Shown: in pieces, positions 35,032 through 43,389 of the stretch
Layout of the letters: every line of letters begins with the position of its first letter
Position numbering within the stretch: position 1 is the first letter of the stretch
Origin: Prevotella sp.
GTDB lineage: Bacteria > Bacteroidota > Bacteroidia > Bacteroidales > Bacteroidaceae
Assembly (NCBI GenBank): GCA_016287755.1
Contig: JAEEWT010000020.1
Location: 1-45,618 of the forward strand
DNA length: 45,618 nucleotides
Direction: 5' to 3'
Position numbers and translations under genes: made by a program
Notes under the pieces: model-generated
Seen by the model: the letters and a program-made list of their open reading frames with translations, nothing else
Told to the model about the DNA's origin: nothing
The model's database searches: none

Positions 35032-35085
35032 TAAAACTTGATTTTTAATTTGTTTTGTCGAGCGAAATTACCTTCGACGGAGTAA

Positions 35086-37227
35086 TTACTGGATACGATC
35101 CTTCTGCTTGCCACCAGCACCTTTACCCTTATACTTATCGGTTGCCACATTGAACTTATAGACCAATGAAAGCTCGTAATAAGGATGGTTATCGTTCTTT
35201 GTATAAAGATTACGATAGCTGTAAACGGTAACGGGTTGTGCACGAACAGCTGTAAGATCAGTTGCCTTCATACGGCACTCCAACTTATTTTTGAAGAACG
35301 ACTTGTATAACGAGAGGTCGACGGTGACACAAGGACGATGCAGATGGTAGGTAGAATAGTCGCCCGTTGTCATGGCCATCAGATCACAGCCAACACGCCA
35401 GCCGTGAGGCAGGTCAACAAGGTTATTCCACATGAACTGCGCCAACGGGTGATTCATCTTGATGATGCTACCATCAGCAATCTGTGTCTCGTAATTCTGT
35501 CCTAACACCACTGCTCCCCATGTAGGATGCCAGATCTTGAAGAGGGTTGGCGAAGCAAAGGCCTGCAATGAATAACGATTGAATGAAGGCAGGTTATCGG
35601 GATGCAACAGCGTGATCATCGGTTGATCGTCTGAGTAGCTGATATTACGGATCTGTATATCATCTTTCACCCTACTGACATTCGCCATGGCATAGAGCCA
35701 TTTCCATGAAGCGCTCAGTGTGAGGTTCTGGGTATAGGTCGGTTTCAAATAGGGATTTCCACCCTGATAGCTATAGGAGTTGATATAGATAATGTCGCTC
35801 GTCAGATTACCAAATGCAGGACGGGCAATGTCCATTCCGTAATTGGCACTCAGATACACCTTCCCTACTGGCATGGAAAGACCCACAGAGGGGAAGAGGT
35901 CGTTGTAGTTGCGCGACATCTTATGCTGTCCCCACTCGTAGAAGTCGCTGTTCACACTCTCGTAGCGCAGACCGACCTGAGCGCTGAGTCGTTGGAACAA
36001 TACACGACTGTACTGTGTAAAGAGTGCGAAGATGTTCTCGTCGACTTTTGACTCACCATCAGAAGTGACAGGATTGGTGTTCTGCTCGTTACGACGGGTG
36101 GCATCGTACTCCGTTCCGAAACAGATGCTTCCACCCCATAACGGATGCTCAAAGGTAAGCTTACCGGCATACAAACGACTATCTGAATGGGTGAAGGTAT
36201 TGACCTGCTGCAAGAAGGGTGACTGTCCAACCATTGTGAGCATCTCGTCGGTGTGGTTCCATGTCTTGGAATCATTCCAAACACCATCAAGATTTGCATC
36301 GATCTGCCACTGCTTGATCTTACCACTATAATACATATTGGCAAAGTGGGCATATGAAAGCATCGGCTTGTCAATATGACTCATTGAGCGCTGGAACAGA
36401 TCACCGTTAAGGTAGAAATCGGATGGCAGGTTGATGTTGAATTTCATGTAGGGTGCGCGGTTGAAACTGTATCGGGCACCAACAGACTGGTTGTCGTTAA
36501 TCTGGTAATTTACCTGCAGACGTGTACCGAAATCACGGGTCTTGTATTTCTGATTCATCTTATCAATGACTTGTTCGGTACGCTGGTTGTTGTTATAGAA
36601 CTCGATGGTTTCATATGCGCCCATCTCGATGTTCTGTGCAGAACCCGTCAACATGGCTGATACATCAAGACCTCCCCGACGATAGTTGATATCTGCTTGG
36701 TTCGATATGCCCGGACCATTATTACTGAATCCTTTCAACTCATCTCGAAAGCCCCAGCCCTCCCCTTGCGGGCGCTTGGTCTTGATACGTACCACCGCCT
36801 TGGTGGATGCAGCATAACGGGAACCGGGATTCGTGATAATTTCAACATTCAAGATCTGGTTGGATGGTATCTGATCCAGTTCTTTGCTGTCATAGAGCTT
36901 ACGACCGTTGACATAGACCTCAGCCGCACCTCGTCCGAATATTTCCACACCGTCGTCGGCACTCTTTACAGTAGGCAGTCGCTTGAGCAGATCCTTTGAC
37001 GATCCCACCTTCTCTAACTCACTACCCGATATAATGACCTTCATGCCATTAGCATTGGTCCTAATCTTTGGCAAAGAACTTTTTACGACAACTTCATCCA
37101 ACTGTTGCATCTGGTTGTACCACATTGTAGTATCTGTTGAGATACTGTCATTCGATTGCGCATGAACTGTCATGGCCATCAATCCTGCAGTCATCATGAC
37201 TGACCATCTTACATAACTCTTTTTCAT
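35086..37227 (-). CDS. Outer-membrane beta-barrel protein with plug domain (TonB-dependent-receptor-like)
   Basis: 713 residues from the ATG at 37227 (MKKSYVRWSVMMTAGLMAMT), which gives a clean signal peptide of about 24 residues; the frame is open further upstream but lacks homology. A plug domain follows (about 40-150, with LDEVVVKSSLPKIRTN, LLKRLPTVKSADDGVEIFGR and EIITNPGSRYAAS), then a barrel of the OMP_b-brl_3 type with long repeated strands. There is no STN or CarboxypepD domain, so signalling by the usual anti-sigma contact is not expected. An ECF-type promoter element (37281-37310) matching those of three sigma genes lies upstream and no housekeeping promoter was found, so it is a likely ECF target. 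Confidence 0.85.
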   Translation of the reverse strand: MKKSYVRWSVMMTAGLMAMTVHAQSNDSISTDTTMWYNQMQQLDEVVVKSSLPKIRTNANGMKVIISGSELEKVGSSKDLLKRLPTVKSADDGVEIFGRGAAEVYVNGRKLYDSKELDQIPSNQILNVEIITNPGSRYAASTKAVVRIKTKRPQGEGWGFRDELKGFSNNGPGISNQADINYRRGGLDVSAMLTGSAQNIEMGAYETIEFYNNNQRTEQVIDKMNQKYKTRDFGTRLQVNYQINDNQSVGARYSFNRAPYMKFNINLPSDFYLNGDLFQRSMSHIDKPMLSYAHFANMYYSGKIKQWQIDANLDGVWNDSKTWNHTDEMLTMVGQSPFLQQVNTFTHSDSRLYAGKLTFEHPLWGGSICFGTEYDATRRNEQNTNPVTSDGESKVDENIFALFTQYSRVLFQRLSAQVGLRYESVNSDFYEWGQHKMSRNYNDLFPSVGLSMPVGKVYLSANYGMDIARPAFGNLTSDIIYINSYSYQGGNPYLKPTYTQNLTLSASWKWLYAMANVSRVKDDIQIRNISYSDDQPMITLLHPDNLPSFNRYSLQAFASPTLFKIWHPTWGAVVLGQNYETQIADGSIIKMNHPLAQFMWNNLVDLPHGWRVGCDLMAMTTGDYSTYHLHRPCVTVDLSLYKSFFKNKLECRMKATDLTAVRAQPVTVYSYRNLYTKNDNHPYYELSLVYKFNVATDKYKGKGAGGKQKDRIQ

Positions 37228-37280
37228 ATCATTTGTTTTTATTGTCTTGTACGACATGGTTACGGTTTATTGTTTACACT

Positions 37281-37310
37281 ATTAGTAGCAGAAATCATGT
37301 AAAAATTACA
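37281..37310 (-). promoter_or_regulatory. ECF-type promoter element upstream of the outer-membrane gene at 35086
   Basis: Minus strand: TGTAAT (37305-37310), 16-base spacer, CTACTAAT (37281-37288), 54 bases from the start codon. Same layout and near-identical boxes as at 41799-41828. Confidence 0.6.
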
Positions 37311-37390
37311 GAAGTATGAAGAATTTTTGGTAACTTTGCGAATAATTCGCGAACTTACAATACACTCGGCATAAAAACAAATGAATTTGT

Positions 37391-37421
37391 TTTGTTATGC
37401 ACTCGTTTTTTGGTAACTTTG
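37391..37421 (+). promoter_or_regulatory. Promoter of the M28 peptidase gene
   Basis: -33 TTTG (37391-37394), 19-base spacer, -7 TAACTTTG (37414-37421). Transcription would begin near 37428, which rules out the ATG at 37397 as a start. A second TTTGGTAACTTTGC stretch lies at 37327-37339 without a matching -33. Confidence 0.75.
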
Positions 37422-37450
37422 CCATCAGATTGGATAAAAAACAGATAGAG

Positions 37451-38728
37451 ATGAGCGTACAAAAGATGATTCCCTCGGCAAAGAAACTGATGCTTCTACT
37501 GGCATTGGCAGTATCACAAATCCAGGCGCAGGACTTAGCGCATTACAAACGGGTTATCAAGGAAATCAGTTCCGCTAAGTACCAAGGGCGGGGATATGCC
37601 AAAGGCGGTGCCAACAAGACCGGTAAGTATCTGCAGAAGGAATACACGGAAGCAGGTGTTGATGAGGTGATCTTGCAACCCTTCACCATCAACATCAACA
37701 CCTTCTGCGGAAAGATGGAGATGTGGGCTGATGGCAAAAAGCTGAAGGCTGGTGTGGATTTCTCCATGAGGGAGTACTCACCAGGTGTTCGCGGGCAGTT
37801 CCCGGTCTATCATGTGGACACCTTGAACTTCGATGCGGATAAGATGTATGCCGACCTGAAGAAGCCGGAATATGCCAATGCCTTGGTGTGCTGCGATTTC
37901 TGGTTCTCGTACCATCACCGTGAGGCTTTCTCTCCGCTTCAAAAAAATGGTGAATGCAACAATGCAGGACTCCTCCAGACATGGACGTCACCCATCAAGT
38001 TCTACAAAGCATATGGTGAGCGTGTGGTGGAAAAGCCCATTATCTGGGTAACCCCTGAAGCCATCAAAGGTGTTAAGCATGTACGCGTGAATGTGGATAA
38101 CCAGTTCCTAAAAGACTATGAACTGTTCAACGTGATTGCCAAGGTGGAGGGTATGAGGCACGACAGCTGCTATGTCTTTACGGCACATTACGACCACCTG
38201 GGCAACTTAGGAAAGAAGATCTTCTATGCAGGTGCCAACGATAATGCCTCCGGCACAGCAGCCCTCGTGACGTTAGCCGCTTATTATGCCAAGCATAAGC
38301 CTCCGTATGACATGTATTTCCTTGCTTTTTCTGGCGAGGATGCGAACCTCAGAGGCTCAGAGTTCTTTGCTGAGCACCCCATCGTTCCGCTTGAGCAGAT
38401 ACGCTATCTGTTCAATATTGACATGATTGGCGATGACAATCCTATACAGTATTGTGAGGTAAGTGATGAGGGCATGCGAGGCTATCAGCTCTTTGAGCAG
38501 ATCAATAACGAAAAGCACTACTTCAAGTCATTGAACAAAGGTGAACTGGCTGCCAACAGCGACCACTACCCTTTTGCCAAGCGTCACGTGCCCTGCATCT
38601 TCTTAGAGAACCAGGAAGGTAGTGCCTTCCCGTATTATCACACCATCTACGACAACTGGCAGCATGCTGTCTTCGATAGTTACGAGCCCGTATTCCGTCT
38701 GGTAACCGACTTCATCAACAGGTATTGA
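37451..38728 (+). CDS. Secreted M28-family metallopeptidase
   Basis: 425 residues from the ATG at 37451 (MSVQKMIPSAKK), chosen because the promoter overlaps the upstream ATG at 37397. Signal peptide to about residue 27 (LLLALAVSQIQAQ). The peptidase M28 zinc site is visible: His246 (AHYDHLG), bridging Asp264 (GANDNASG), catalytic Glu296 (SGEDANLRGSEF), Asp324 (NIDMIG) and a histidine in NSDHYPF. It is probably a periplasmic or surface aminopeptidase. In this family the catalytic position is often Glu-Glu; here it is Glu-Asp. Its stop codon directly abuts the stop codon of the convergent gene at 38729. Confidence 0.92.
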   Translation: MSVQKMIPSAKKLMLLLALAVSQIQAQDLAHYKRVIKEISSAKYQGRGYAKGGANKTGKYLQKEYTEAGVDEVILQPFTININTFCGKMEMWADGKKLKAGVDFSMREYSPGVRGQFPVYHVDTLNFDADKMYADLKKPEYANALVCCDFWFSYHHREAFSPLQKNGECNNAGLLQTWTSPIKFYKAYGERVVEKPIIWVTPEAIKGVKHVRVNVDNQFLKDYELFNVIAKVEGMRHDSCYVFTAHYDHLGNLGKKIFYAGANDNASGTAALVTLAAYYAKHKPPYDMYFLAFSGEDANLRGSEFFAEHPIVPLEQIRYLFNIDMIGDDNPIQYCEVSDEGMRGYQLFEQINNEKHYFKSLNKGELAANSDHYPFAKRHVPCIFLENQEGSAFPYYHTIYDNWQHAVFDSYEPVFRLVTDFINRY

Positions 38729-39307
38729 TTATTCTTTTTCTATCTGGTCGATAATATCCTGAGCGGCATTCACGGCTTTACGATGGTAAAGATAACCGAT
38801 GATTCCTCCAACAACAGCTGCAATGATGAGTGGAATCAGCATTTTCCAATGATTGGTACCTTCTGGCACACCTTTCCATGCGAAGTCATAGCAAGCCCAG
38901 ACGATCCATGGAATGATCAAGATCAGTGAAAAACACCACGTCCACTGGTTATACTGTTTCTTGAAACGGGCCATTACACGGGCCACCGTCGAGAAATCGT
39001 CTTTCATGAAGTTGAGGCTGTCCACCGGCTTGTGAATATAATAAGTAACTACGGCGCTGATCAACAATAACAGAGCAGTAACAATACTGAAAAGTGTACT
39101 CCATGAGTGAGTAATAAGATTCAGCGGCATCAGAAGCAAGCAGGCAACCAAACATATGAACCCCATGCGTTTCGTGCTACTGATGTCCTTATTCCTGATC
39201 ATCATTGTTTCACGCAACAAACGGTCGTTGACGATTTCCTGTTTATCAAGTTGTTCCTTGAGGATGGCAAACTGATTGCGCATCTCTTCGAAATTCATTG
39301 TATCCAT
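38729..39307 (-). CDS. Four-helix membrane protein, partner of the sigma factor at 39346
   Basis: 192 residues with the same build as the protein at 1854-2441: an N-terminal segment with LKEQLDKQEIVNDRLLRETM (17-36), helix pairs at about 48-66/70-91 and 122-141/155-173, and a tail with AAQDIIDQIEKE. The DKQEI[IV]ND core, the ...GG(F/I)IG... end of helix 4 and the IIDQI tail are shared. Encoded 38 bases after its sigma factor. A membrane-bound regulator of the sigma factor is inferred. No recognised anti-sigma domain. Confidence 0.8.
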   Translation of the reverse strand: MDTMNFEEMRNQFAILKEQLDKQEIVNDRLLRETMMIRNKDISSTKRMGFICLVACLLLMPLNLITHSWSTLFSIVTALLLLISAVVTYYIHKPVDSLNFMKDDFSTVARVMARFKKQYNQWTWCFSLILIIPWIVWACYDFAWKGVPEGTNHWKMLIPLIIAAVVGGIIGYLYHRKAVNAAQDIIDQIEKE

Positions 39308-39345
39308 TTTTCTGTTTGTTTAAGTTCAAAGATAAAAGTTAAAGT

Positions 39346-39828
39346 TCATGGCTTTTTCAGCATTTCTTTAATCCTGAAAAGCTTAACGCCAACATGCTGA
39401 GCAGAGATACCCATGACGGCACCAATCTCGTCGTAGCTCATCCCCTCCAGCCACATCATCACCAAGGCTCTGTCGACCAAGCCGAGTTTTCCGATGCGTT
39501 GATGGAGTTGACGGACCTGAGTGGCATTGGCACTGTCGTCCTCGAAGAAGTTCACATCCATCGTCAAAGGCACCTTGGGTACCTGACGTTTCTTTTTTCG
39601 CTCTTGCAGAAGACATGTGTTCAGGGCCACTCGATAGATCCACGTGCTGATCTTACTTTCTTCGCGAAAACTATCGATGCCTTTCCACATGTTGATCAGC
39701 GTCTCCTGAAAGAGATCGTTCACCTCTTCTTCGTCTTTTGAGAACATATAACACACAGTATATATGGTGCTCTTATGTTCCCTTACCAACTGGGTAAAAA
39801 ATAGACTGTCGTCTTCTCTCTTCATCAT
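39346..39828 (-). CDS. ECF-family sigma factor (copy D of the paralogous set)
   Basis: 160 residues. Region 2: HKSTIYTVCYMFSKDEEEVN, LFQETLINMWKG and TWIYRVALNTC, nearly the same as the copy at 1362. Region 4: VDRALVMMWLEGMSYDEIGA, with GISAQHVGVKLFRIKEM. The linker differs more than the two domains. The ECF-like element 39849-39879 lies just upstream. It is followed by a four-helix membrane protein, as in the other two copies. Confidence 0.93.
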   Translation of the reverse strand: MMKREDDSLFFTQLVREHKSTIYTVCYMFSKDEEEVNDLFQETLINMWKGIDSFREESKISTWIYRVALNTCLLQERKKKRQVPKVPLTMDVNFFEDDSANATQVRQLHQRIGKLGLVDRALVMMWLEGMSYDEIGAVMGISAQHVGVKLFRIKEMLKKP

Positions 39829-39848
39829 TCTACGTTATTGTTTTTACC

Positions 39849-39879
39849 TTTAGATACAGTTAGTCACCAAAAAATTACA
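39849..39879 (-). promoter_or_regulatory. ECF-type promoter element upstream of the sigma gene at 39346
   Basis: Minus strand: TGTAAT (39874-39879), 17-base spacer, TATCTAAA (39849-39856), 20 bases from the start. The -10 box is the least conserved of the four sites; an alternative GTGACTAA is too close to the -35 box. Confidence 0.45.
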
Positions 39880-39916
39880 GGAAATTGCATTTATTTGAAA
39901 AAATCTTTGTTTTTCT

Positions 39917-40597
39917 TCATTTTCTCAGAAAACGTAACACTGCTTCGTTGAAAGACTGAGGATTCTTGTTCGCAATGAAGTGATTGCCTTGGAGAATGCA
40001 CAGTTCAGCGCCAGGGATGGATTGGGCAATCAGACGGGTGTGCTGGTCTTTGATCATATCGTGATCACCAGCTATTACCAAGGTCGGATTTTGAATACGT
40101 GAGAGTTCTTCCGGATTCACATTAGGGTCATTGACCATCAGTCCCAGCATCTCGGCATTCTTCTTTGCCTTAGGACTCTTCCTAGCGAAGAACTTGGCAA
40201 TCCGATAGCCGATCTCGATGGGAATCTGTATCTTCCTCTTCACACCCGAAGCATCCAGATTGGCCCCATTGAGAATCAGTTTATCAACACGTTCAGGATG
40301 TGCCAACGCAAAGACCATAGCAATGTTCCCTCCATCGGAGAATCCGAGAAGATGAGCTTTCTCTATGTTATGCTGATCCATAAAAGCCAGCAGATCTTCT
40401 GCAAACTGTCGAATGGTGAAAGGAGCCTCGCCGCGGGGTGTTTGTCCATGACCTCGCGTATCCAATGCAATGACATGGAAATTCTCTGAGAAAGAATCTA
40501 TCTGCCGAGTAAAATAGGCACAGTCTTCCCCGTTGCCATGAAGCAGTATCAAGGGGAAGCCTGTGCCCTGTTCGATATAGAAATGGTTGATATCCAT
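39917..40597 (-). CDS. Alpha/beta hydrolase
   Basis: 226 residues from the ATG at 40597 (MDINHFYIEQGTGFPLILLH); the frame is open to 40651, but the promoter at 40621-40652 excludes that start, and 40603 is also possible. Signatures: oxyanion region LLHGNGED, DTRGHGQTPRG, nucleophile elbow GFSDGGN, acid in IAGDHDM and histidine in LQGNHFI. It is a cytoplasmic esterase or related hydrolase; the substrate is not evident. It sits between two sigma-factor modules but has its own promoter, so a link to them is uncertain. Confidence 0.88.
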   Translation of the reverse strand: MDINHFYIEQGTGFPLILLHGNGEDCAYFTRQIDSFSENFHVIALDTRGHGQTPRGEAPFTIRQFAEDLLAFMDQHNIEKAHLLGFSDGGNIAMVFALAHPERVDKLILNGANLDASGVKRKIQIPIEIGYRIAKFFARKSPKAKKNAEMLGLMVNDPNVNPEELSRIQNPTLVIAGDHDMIKDQHTRLIAQSIPGAELCILQGNHFIANKNPQSFNEAVLRFLRK

Positions 40598-40620
40598 GAT
40601 CATCTCAATGTATGATGATG

Positions 40621-40652
40621 CAAAGATACACACATTTCTTCTATTTAGCAAG
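40621..40652 (-). promoter_or_regulatory. Promoter of the alpha/beta hydrolase gene
   Basis: Minus-strand -7 TATCTTTG (40621-40628) and -33-like CTTG (40649-40652), 20-base spacer. Confidence 0.6.
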
Positions 40653-40661
40653 TTTTAGGGG

Positions 40662-41270
40662 TCAATCTTCAAACTCTTTCAGTTCTTCAAGTCCTTGTTC
40701 TATCTCCTGCAGTCCCTGGGCATGACGGCGTCGCATCCACTTGGCAAGGAAGAAGCCCAAACCGAAGGTAAGCACCGTAAGTCCTAATGGCAATAAGAGT
40801 CTTGTACCCAGCACATAACCTGCTTCTTTGTTGAAACCGAGTTCCAAGATGTAGAAGGCAGCCATAGCCAGACATACACCTGCAATCCCCCAAATGGTCT
40901 CATGGTGGCAGACCTTCTTGTATTTGAGCACCAAACGACTGAGTTCACTGCACTTTTTGTCTTCCAAGTTGAATTTTGACAAGAGGGAGATCTTCCAAAT
41001 CTGAGGGATCATTCCAAGCACCATCACGGTTTCAACAATCGCGAACGAGATGAAACGGATGGGTGTATTCATATATACGAATGGGAATACAACACAGATG
41101 ATCAAGATACATACCACAAGGTTGTAGATATTCTGCCCTACTATGCGGTCGTAGGCTGACTTCGTCTTATGCGAAACCATTTCCTTTACCATGCGCATAT
41201 TCACTATTTCTGTTTCTGCCAAACGCTTATCAAGAGCGTTCCATTTGGTCTTCAAATCGTCAAGTTCCAT
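40662..41270 (-). CDS. Four-helix membrane protein, partner of the sigma factor at 41283
   Basis: 202 residues. The N-terminal segment LKTKWNALDKRLAETEIVNM (6-25) aligns with the LDKQEI[IV]ND segment of the proteins at 1854 and 38729. Helix pairs lie at about 47-66/72-91 and 126-145/156-177, followed by an acidic tail (EIEQGLEELKEFED). More diverged than the other two but with the same order and spacing. Encoded 12 bases after its sigma factor, the same gap as at 1841/1854. Regulator of the sigma factor by inference. Confidence 0.78.
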   Translation of the reverse strand: MELDDLKTKWNALDKRLAETEIVNMRMVKEMVSHKTKSAYDRIVGQNIYNLVVCILIICVVFPFVYMNTPIRFISFAIVETVMVLGMIPQIWKISLLSKFNLEDKKCSELSRLVLKYKKVCHHETIWGIAGVCLAMAAFYILELGFNKEAGYVLGTRLLLPLGLTVLTFGLGFFLAKWMRRRHAQGLQEIEQGLEELKEFED

Positions 41271-41282
41271 AATCCTAAACTA

Positions 41283-41774
41283 TTAACTGTTAGACATCCT
41301 TTTTAATTTCTCTTTGATACGGTTGAGTTTAACGGCAACATTCGCCTTAGAGATACCGAGGATATCGGCCATTTCCTGATAACTACGCTCTTCGAGCCAG
41401 AGGAGAATCAACGCGCGTTCCAGTTTCCCCAGCTGGTTGATGAGTTTGTAGAGTTCCTTGAGATGACCTGTTGTTTCTTCATCTGCCACCAGACTACTTG
41501 CCACTTGAGCCGTCATGGGAACGGTCTGTGGACGAACATTGGAACGACGAAGAAACGTGATACAGGTGTTCATGGCGATGCGGTACACCCATGTAGTGAG
41601 TTTGCTATCCCCCCGATAGCGCGGGAAGCTCTTCCATAGGTTCAGCACCGTTTCTTGGAACAGGTCGTTCAGATCGTCTTGATCATTGGCATACATGTAA
41701 CACACCTTGTAGATCGTACGCTTCTGAGCCTCGACCATTTCCAGGAATTCTTTCTCTAATTCTTTTGTTTCCAT
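41283..41774 (-). CDS. ECF-family sigma factor (copy E of the paralogous set)
   Basis: 163 residues. Region 2: KRTIYKVCYMYANDQDDLND, LFQETVLNLWKS and TTWVYRIAMNTC. Region 4: ERALILLWLEERSYQEMADI, with GISKANVAVKLNRIKEKLKR. Same family as the copies at 1362 and 39346. The best ECF-like element of the set lies immediately upstream (41799-41828), which suggests that it drives its own gene. Confidence 0.93.
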   Translation of the reverse strand: METKELEKEFLEMVEAQKRTIYKVCYMYANDQDDLNDLFQETVLNLWKSFPRYRGDSKLTTWVYRIAMNTCITFLRRSNVRPQTVPMTAQVASSLVADEETTGHLKELYKLINQLGKLERALILLWLEERSYQEMADILGISKANVAVKLNRIKEKLKRMSNS

Positions 41775-41798
41775 TGTTTAACTCTTTCCGTTTGACCT

Positions 41799-41828
41799 AT
41801 TAGTCGCAGAAAAAGTGAAATGATTACA
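41799..41828 (-). promoter_or_regulatory. ECF-type promoter element upstream of the sigma gene at 41283
   Basis: Minus strand: TGTAAT (41823-41828), 16-base spacer, CGACTAAT (41799-41806), 25 bases from the start codon. No housekeeping promoter is visible in the 78-base gap. Confidence 0.6.
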
Positions 41829-41852
41829 ATTGGATCGTATTTTTTTATATCA

Positions 41853-42272
41853 TCAAGCAATGGATGTTTTTAGTTGAACTCGCATTTGCCTGATTTCCTG
41901 TATATTATTGATCAGACTAACAAGACCCAAACTCATCAATAATGCAAGGGCGGTGGCAGTAATGATACGTGAGTTCTGAGCAAGCCACAGGAAAAAGCCT
42001 GTCTTGACATGGAAATCGAAAAGGGGTATTTCGACTGGAGAAGAGAGAATATACATAATGGTTACAGCACCACTGATGATACCCACGACAAACGCGGCTA
42101 CCATTGCCATTTTGTAGCGACGGATAGTAGCTTCCTGATGCCGTTTGATGTACTCTACCGCATCTAAACGCTTGATAACTGATGCCATAAAAACATCATG
42201 GTCATCAAAAACAGGCTTCTGTTGATGGAACAATTCCTCAAGGTCTTTATCTTTTGTCATATCTTCTATCAT
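41853..42272 (-). CDS. Two-helix membrane protein, partner of the sigma factor at 42269 (DUF5056-like)
   Basis: 139 residues. The N-terminus (LEELFHQQKPVFDDHDVFMA) has the cytoplasmic H-x-P-x-hydrophobic-D-D pattern of DUF5056-like proteins, which accompany ECF sigma factors in Bacteroidales. Two helices follow (about 52-75 and 100-122). The start ATG overlaps the sigma stop (ATGA), indicating translational coupling. It is a probable anti-sigma factor of a type different from the four-helix proteins. The family call is tentative. Confidence 0.72.
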   Translation of the reverse strand: MIEDMTKDKDLEELFHQQKPVFDDHDVFMASVIKRLDAVEYIKRHQEATIRRYKMAMVAAFVVGIISGAVTIMYILSSPVEIPLFDFHVKTGFFLWLAQNSRIITATALALLMSLGLVSLINNIQEIRQMRVQLKTSIA

Positions 42273-42751
42273 TTTTCAGTTTTCAATTGTTCTTTAAGTT
42301 TGTCACGTCCTCGTGAGAGTTGTTTCTTGACAGCATCTTCCGAGGTATCAGTTATCTTGGATATTTCCTTAATATTATAGCCGTTTAGATAAAACAGAGT
42401 AATGGCCGAGCGTTCCTTGGGTGGCAAGGTGCCTAAGGCTATATAAAGGTCTTGATGTTTGAATCCTGAATCGGCGGCGGTTCCACTGACGAGCGTTCGT
42501 GCCTCGTCGATGTCCTCCGTGCTCCGAAGACTTGCACGGTGGTTTAGGAACGTGTTATAGGCAATCTTGAAGAGCCACGAACGGAAACGGCCCTTGTCCT
42601 GATAACCTGCACAGGAGAGATAAGCCTTGACAAGCGCATCCTGAGCCAGGTCGTCTGCATCGCCCTTGTTGCCGCAACAGAGAGCGAACAAGAAGCCTCG
42701 TAGTGCCTCCTGTTCACGCTCCACATGTGCTATGAATACTTCGCGTGTCAC
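42269..42751 (-). CDS. ECF-family sigma factor (copy F)
   Basis: 160 residues. Region 2: EALRGFLFALCCGNKGDADD, LAQDALVKAYLSC and RSWLFKIAYNTFLNH. Region 4: ERSAITLFYLNGYNIKEISK and SEDAVKKQLSRGRDKL. It is nearer to the general Bacteroidota ECF group than to the paralogous set of three. It sits between a DUF6249-like gene (3-base gap upstream) and a DUF5056-like gene (4-base overlap downstream). Confidence 0.92.
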   Translation of the reverse strand: MTREVFIAHVEREQEALRGFLFALCCGNKGDADDLAQDALVKAYLSCAGYQDKGRFRSWLFKIAYNTFLNHRASLRSTEDIDEARTLVSGTAADSGFKHQDLYIALGTLPPKERSAITLFYLNGYNIKEISKITDTSEDAVKKQLSRGRDKLKEQLKTEK

Positions 42752-42754
42752 GTG

Positions 42755-43201
42755 TTATGCCTGCTCTAACAGTTTGTTTTGTTCTGCTTCAATCTCCTTG
42801 GCCAGCATCCTCTTGCCCACATGGTAATTGATCAGGAGAGCAATGCCTACACCCAGCAGTATCACGCCACCTAAGCACATTCCCGGAATATTAACATAAG
42901 GGTTGCCACCAAAATAAATCAGATAAGCACTGTAACCAAGCAACGCGATACCCAATAGTGTAGTGATGGTTCCTGACTGCAGTTTGCTGAGCAGTTTCTC
43001 CTTCAGGAGCTTTTTCTTCGGAGAGATCTTCTCCATCAGCTCTTCAAGATCCATGTCTGGATTTTTCTCGATGGCTGCGAGAGCGATCTGAGTACGAGTG
43101 TTAGTCTCGTTGATTTCCTTACGAATTCCCATCCAAATTGCAAAGATTGGGAGAATGCATCCACATGCGATTGGTACTAAGACCCAAATTAACTGATTCA
43201 T
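42755..43201 (-). CDS. DUF6249-like membrane protein
   Basis: 148 residues: an N-terminal helix (LIWVLVPIACGCILPIFAIW), a charged middle (about 26-75, with DMDLEELMEKISPKKKLLKE), two further helices (about 80-98 and 106-127) and an acidic tail. This matches the DUF6249-type proteins found beside ECF sigma genes in Bacteroidota. First gene of DUF6249 / sigma F / DUF5056. Function not established; a membrane sensor or sigma regulator is plausible. Confidence 0.72.
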   Translation of the reverse strand: MNQLIWVLVPIACGCILPIFAIWMGIRKEINETNTRTQIALAAIEKNPDMDLEELMEKISPKKKLLKEKLLSKLQSGTITTLLGIALLGYSAYLIYFGGNPYVNIPGMCLGGVILLGVGIALLINYHVGKRMLAKEIEAEQNKLLEQA

Positions 43202-43308
43202 TGTTCAAATTGTTTTATTGTTAATACTATGTTCTTGACTTTCGTCTTCACATATATAACAAGTCATAGGGACAAAAGGTGACATCGGATCCCATTTTTT
43301 TTCAATTC

Positions 43309-43346
43309 TCTGCAAAGATATTAAAAATTTCTTATCTTTGTGCAAT
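43309..43346. promoter_or_regulatory. Symmetric overlapping divergent promoters between two sigma operons
   Basis: The -7 of the leftward promoter is TATCTTTG on the minus strand (43313-43320); the -7 of the rightward promoter is TATCTTTG on the plus strand (43333-43340). They form an inverted repeat. Each -33 falls on or near the start site of the other (plus TCTG at 43309-43312 with a 20-base spacer; minus ATTG at 43343-43346 with a 22-base spacer), both one base off TTTG. Confidence 0.6.
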
Positions 43347-43389
43347 GTTTGAGGTTATTCTGTCGTATATATAAACAGAAGACAATAAA

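Noticed and set aside
34989..35243. An 84-codon minus-strand frame upstream of uxaC
   Set aside because: It overlaps the 3' end of the outer-membrane protein gene in another frame and covers the uxaC promoter; no motif.
37397..37450. Upstream start for the M28 peptidase
   Set aside because: The promoter -7 box (37414-37421) lies after this ATG, so it cannot be in the mRNA. The later ATG gives a proper signal peptide.
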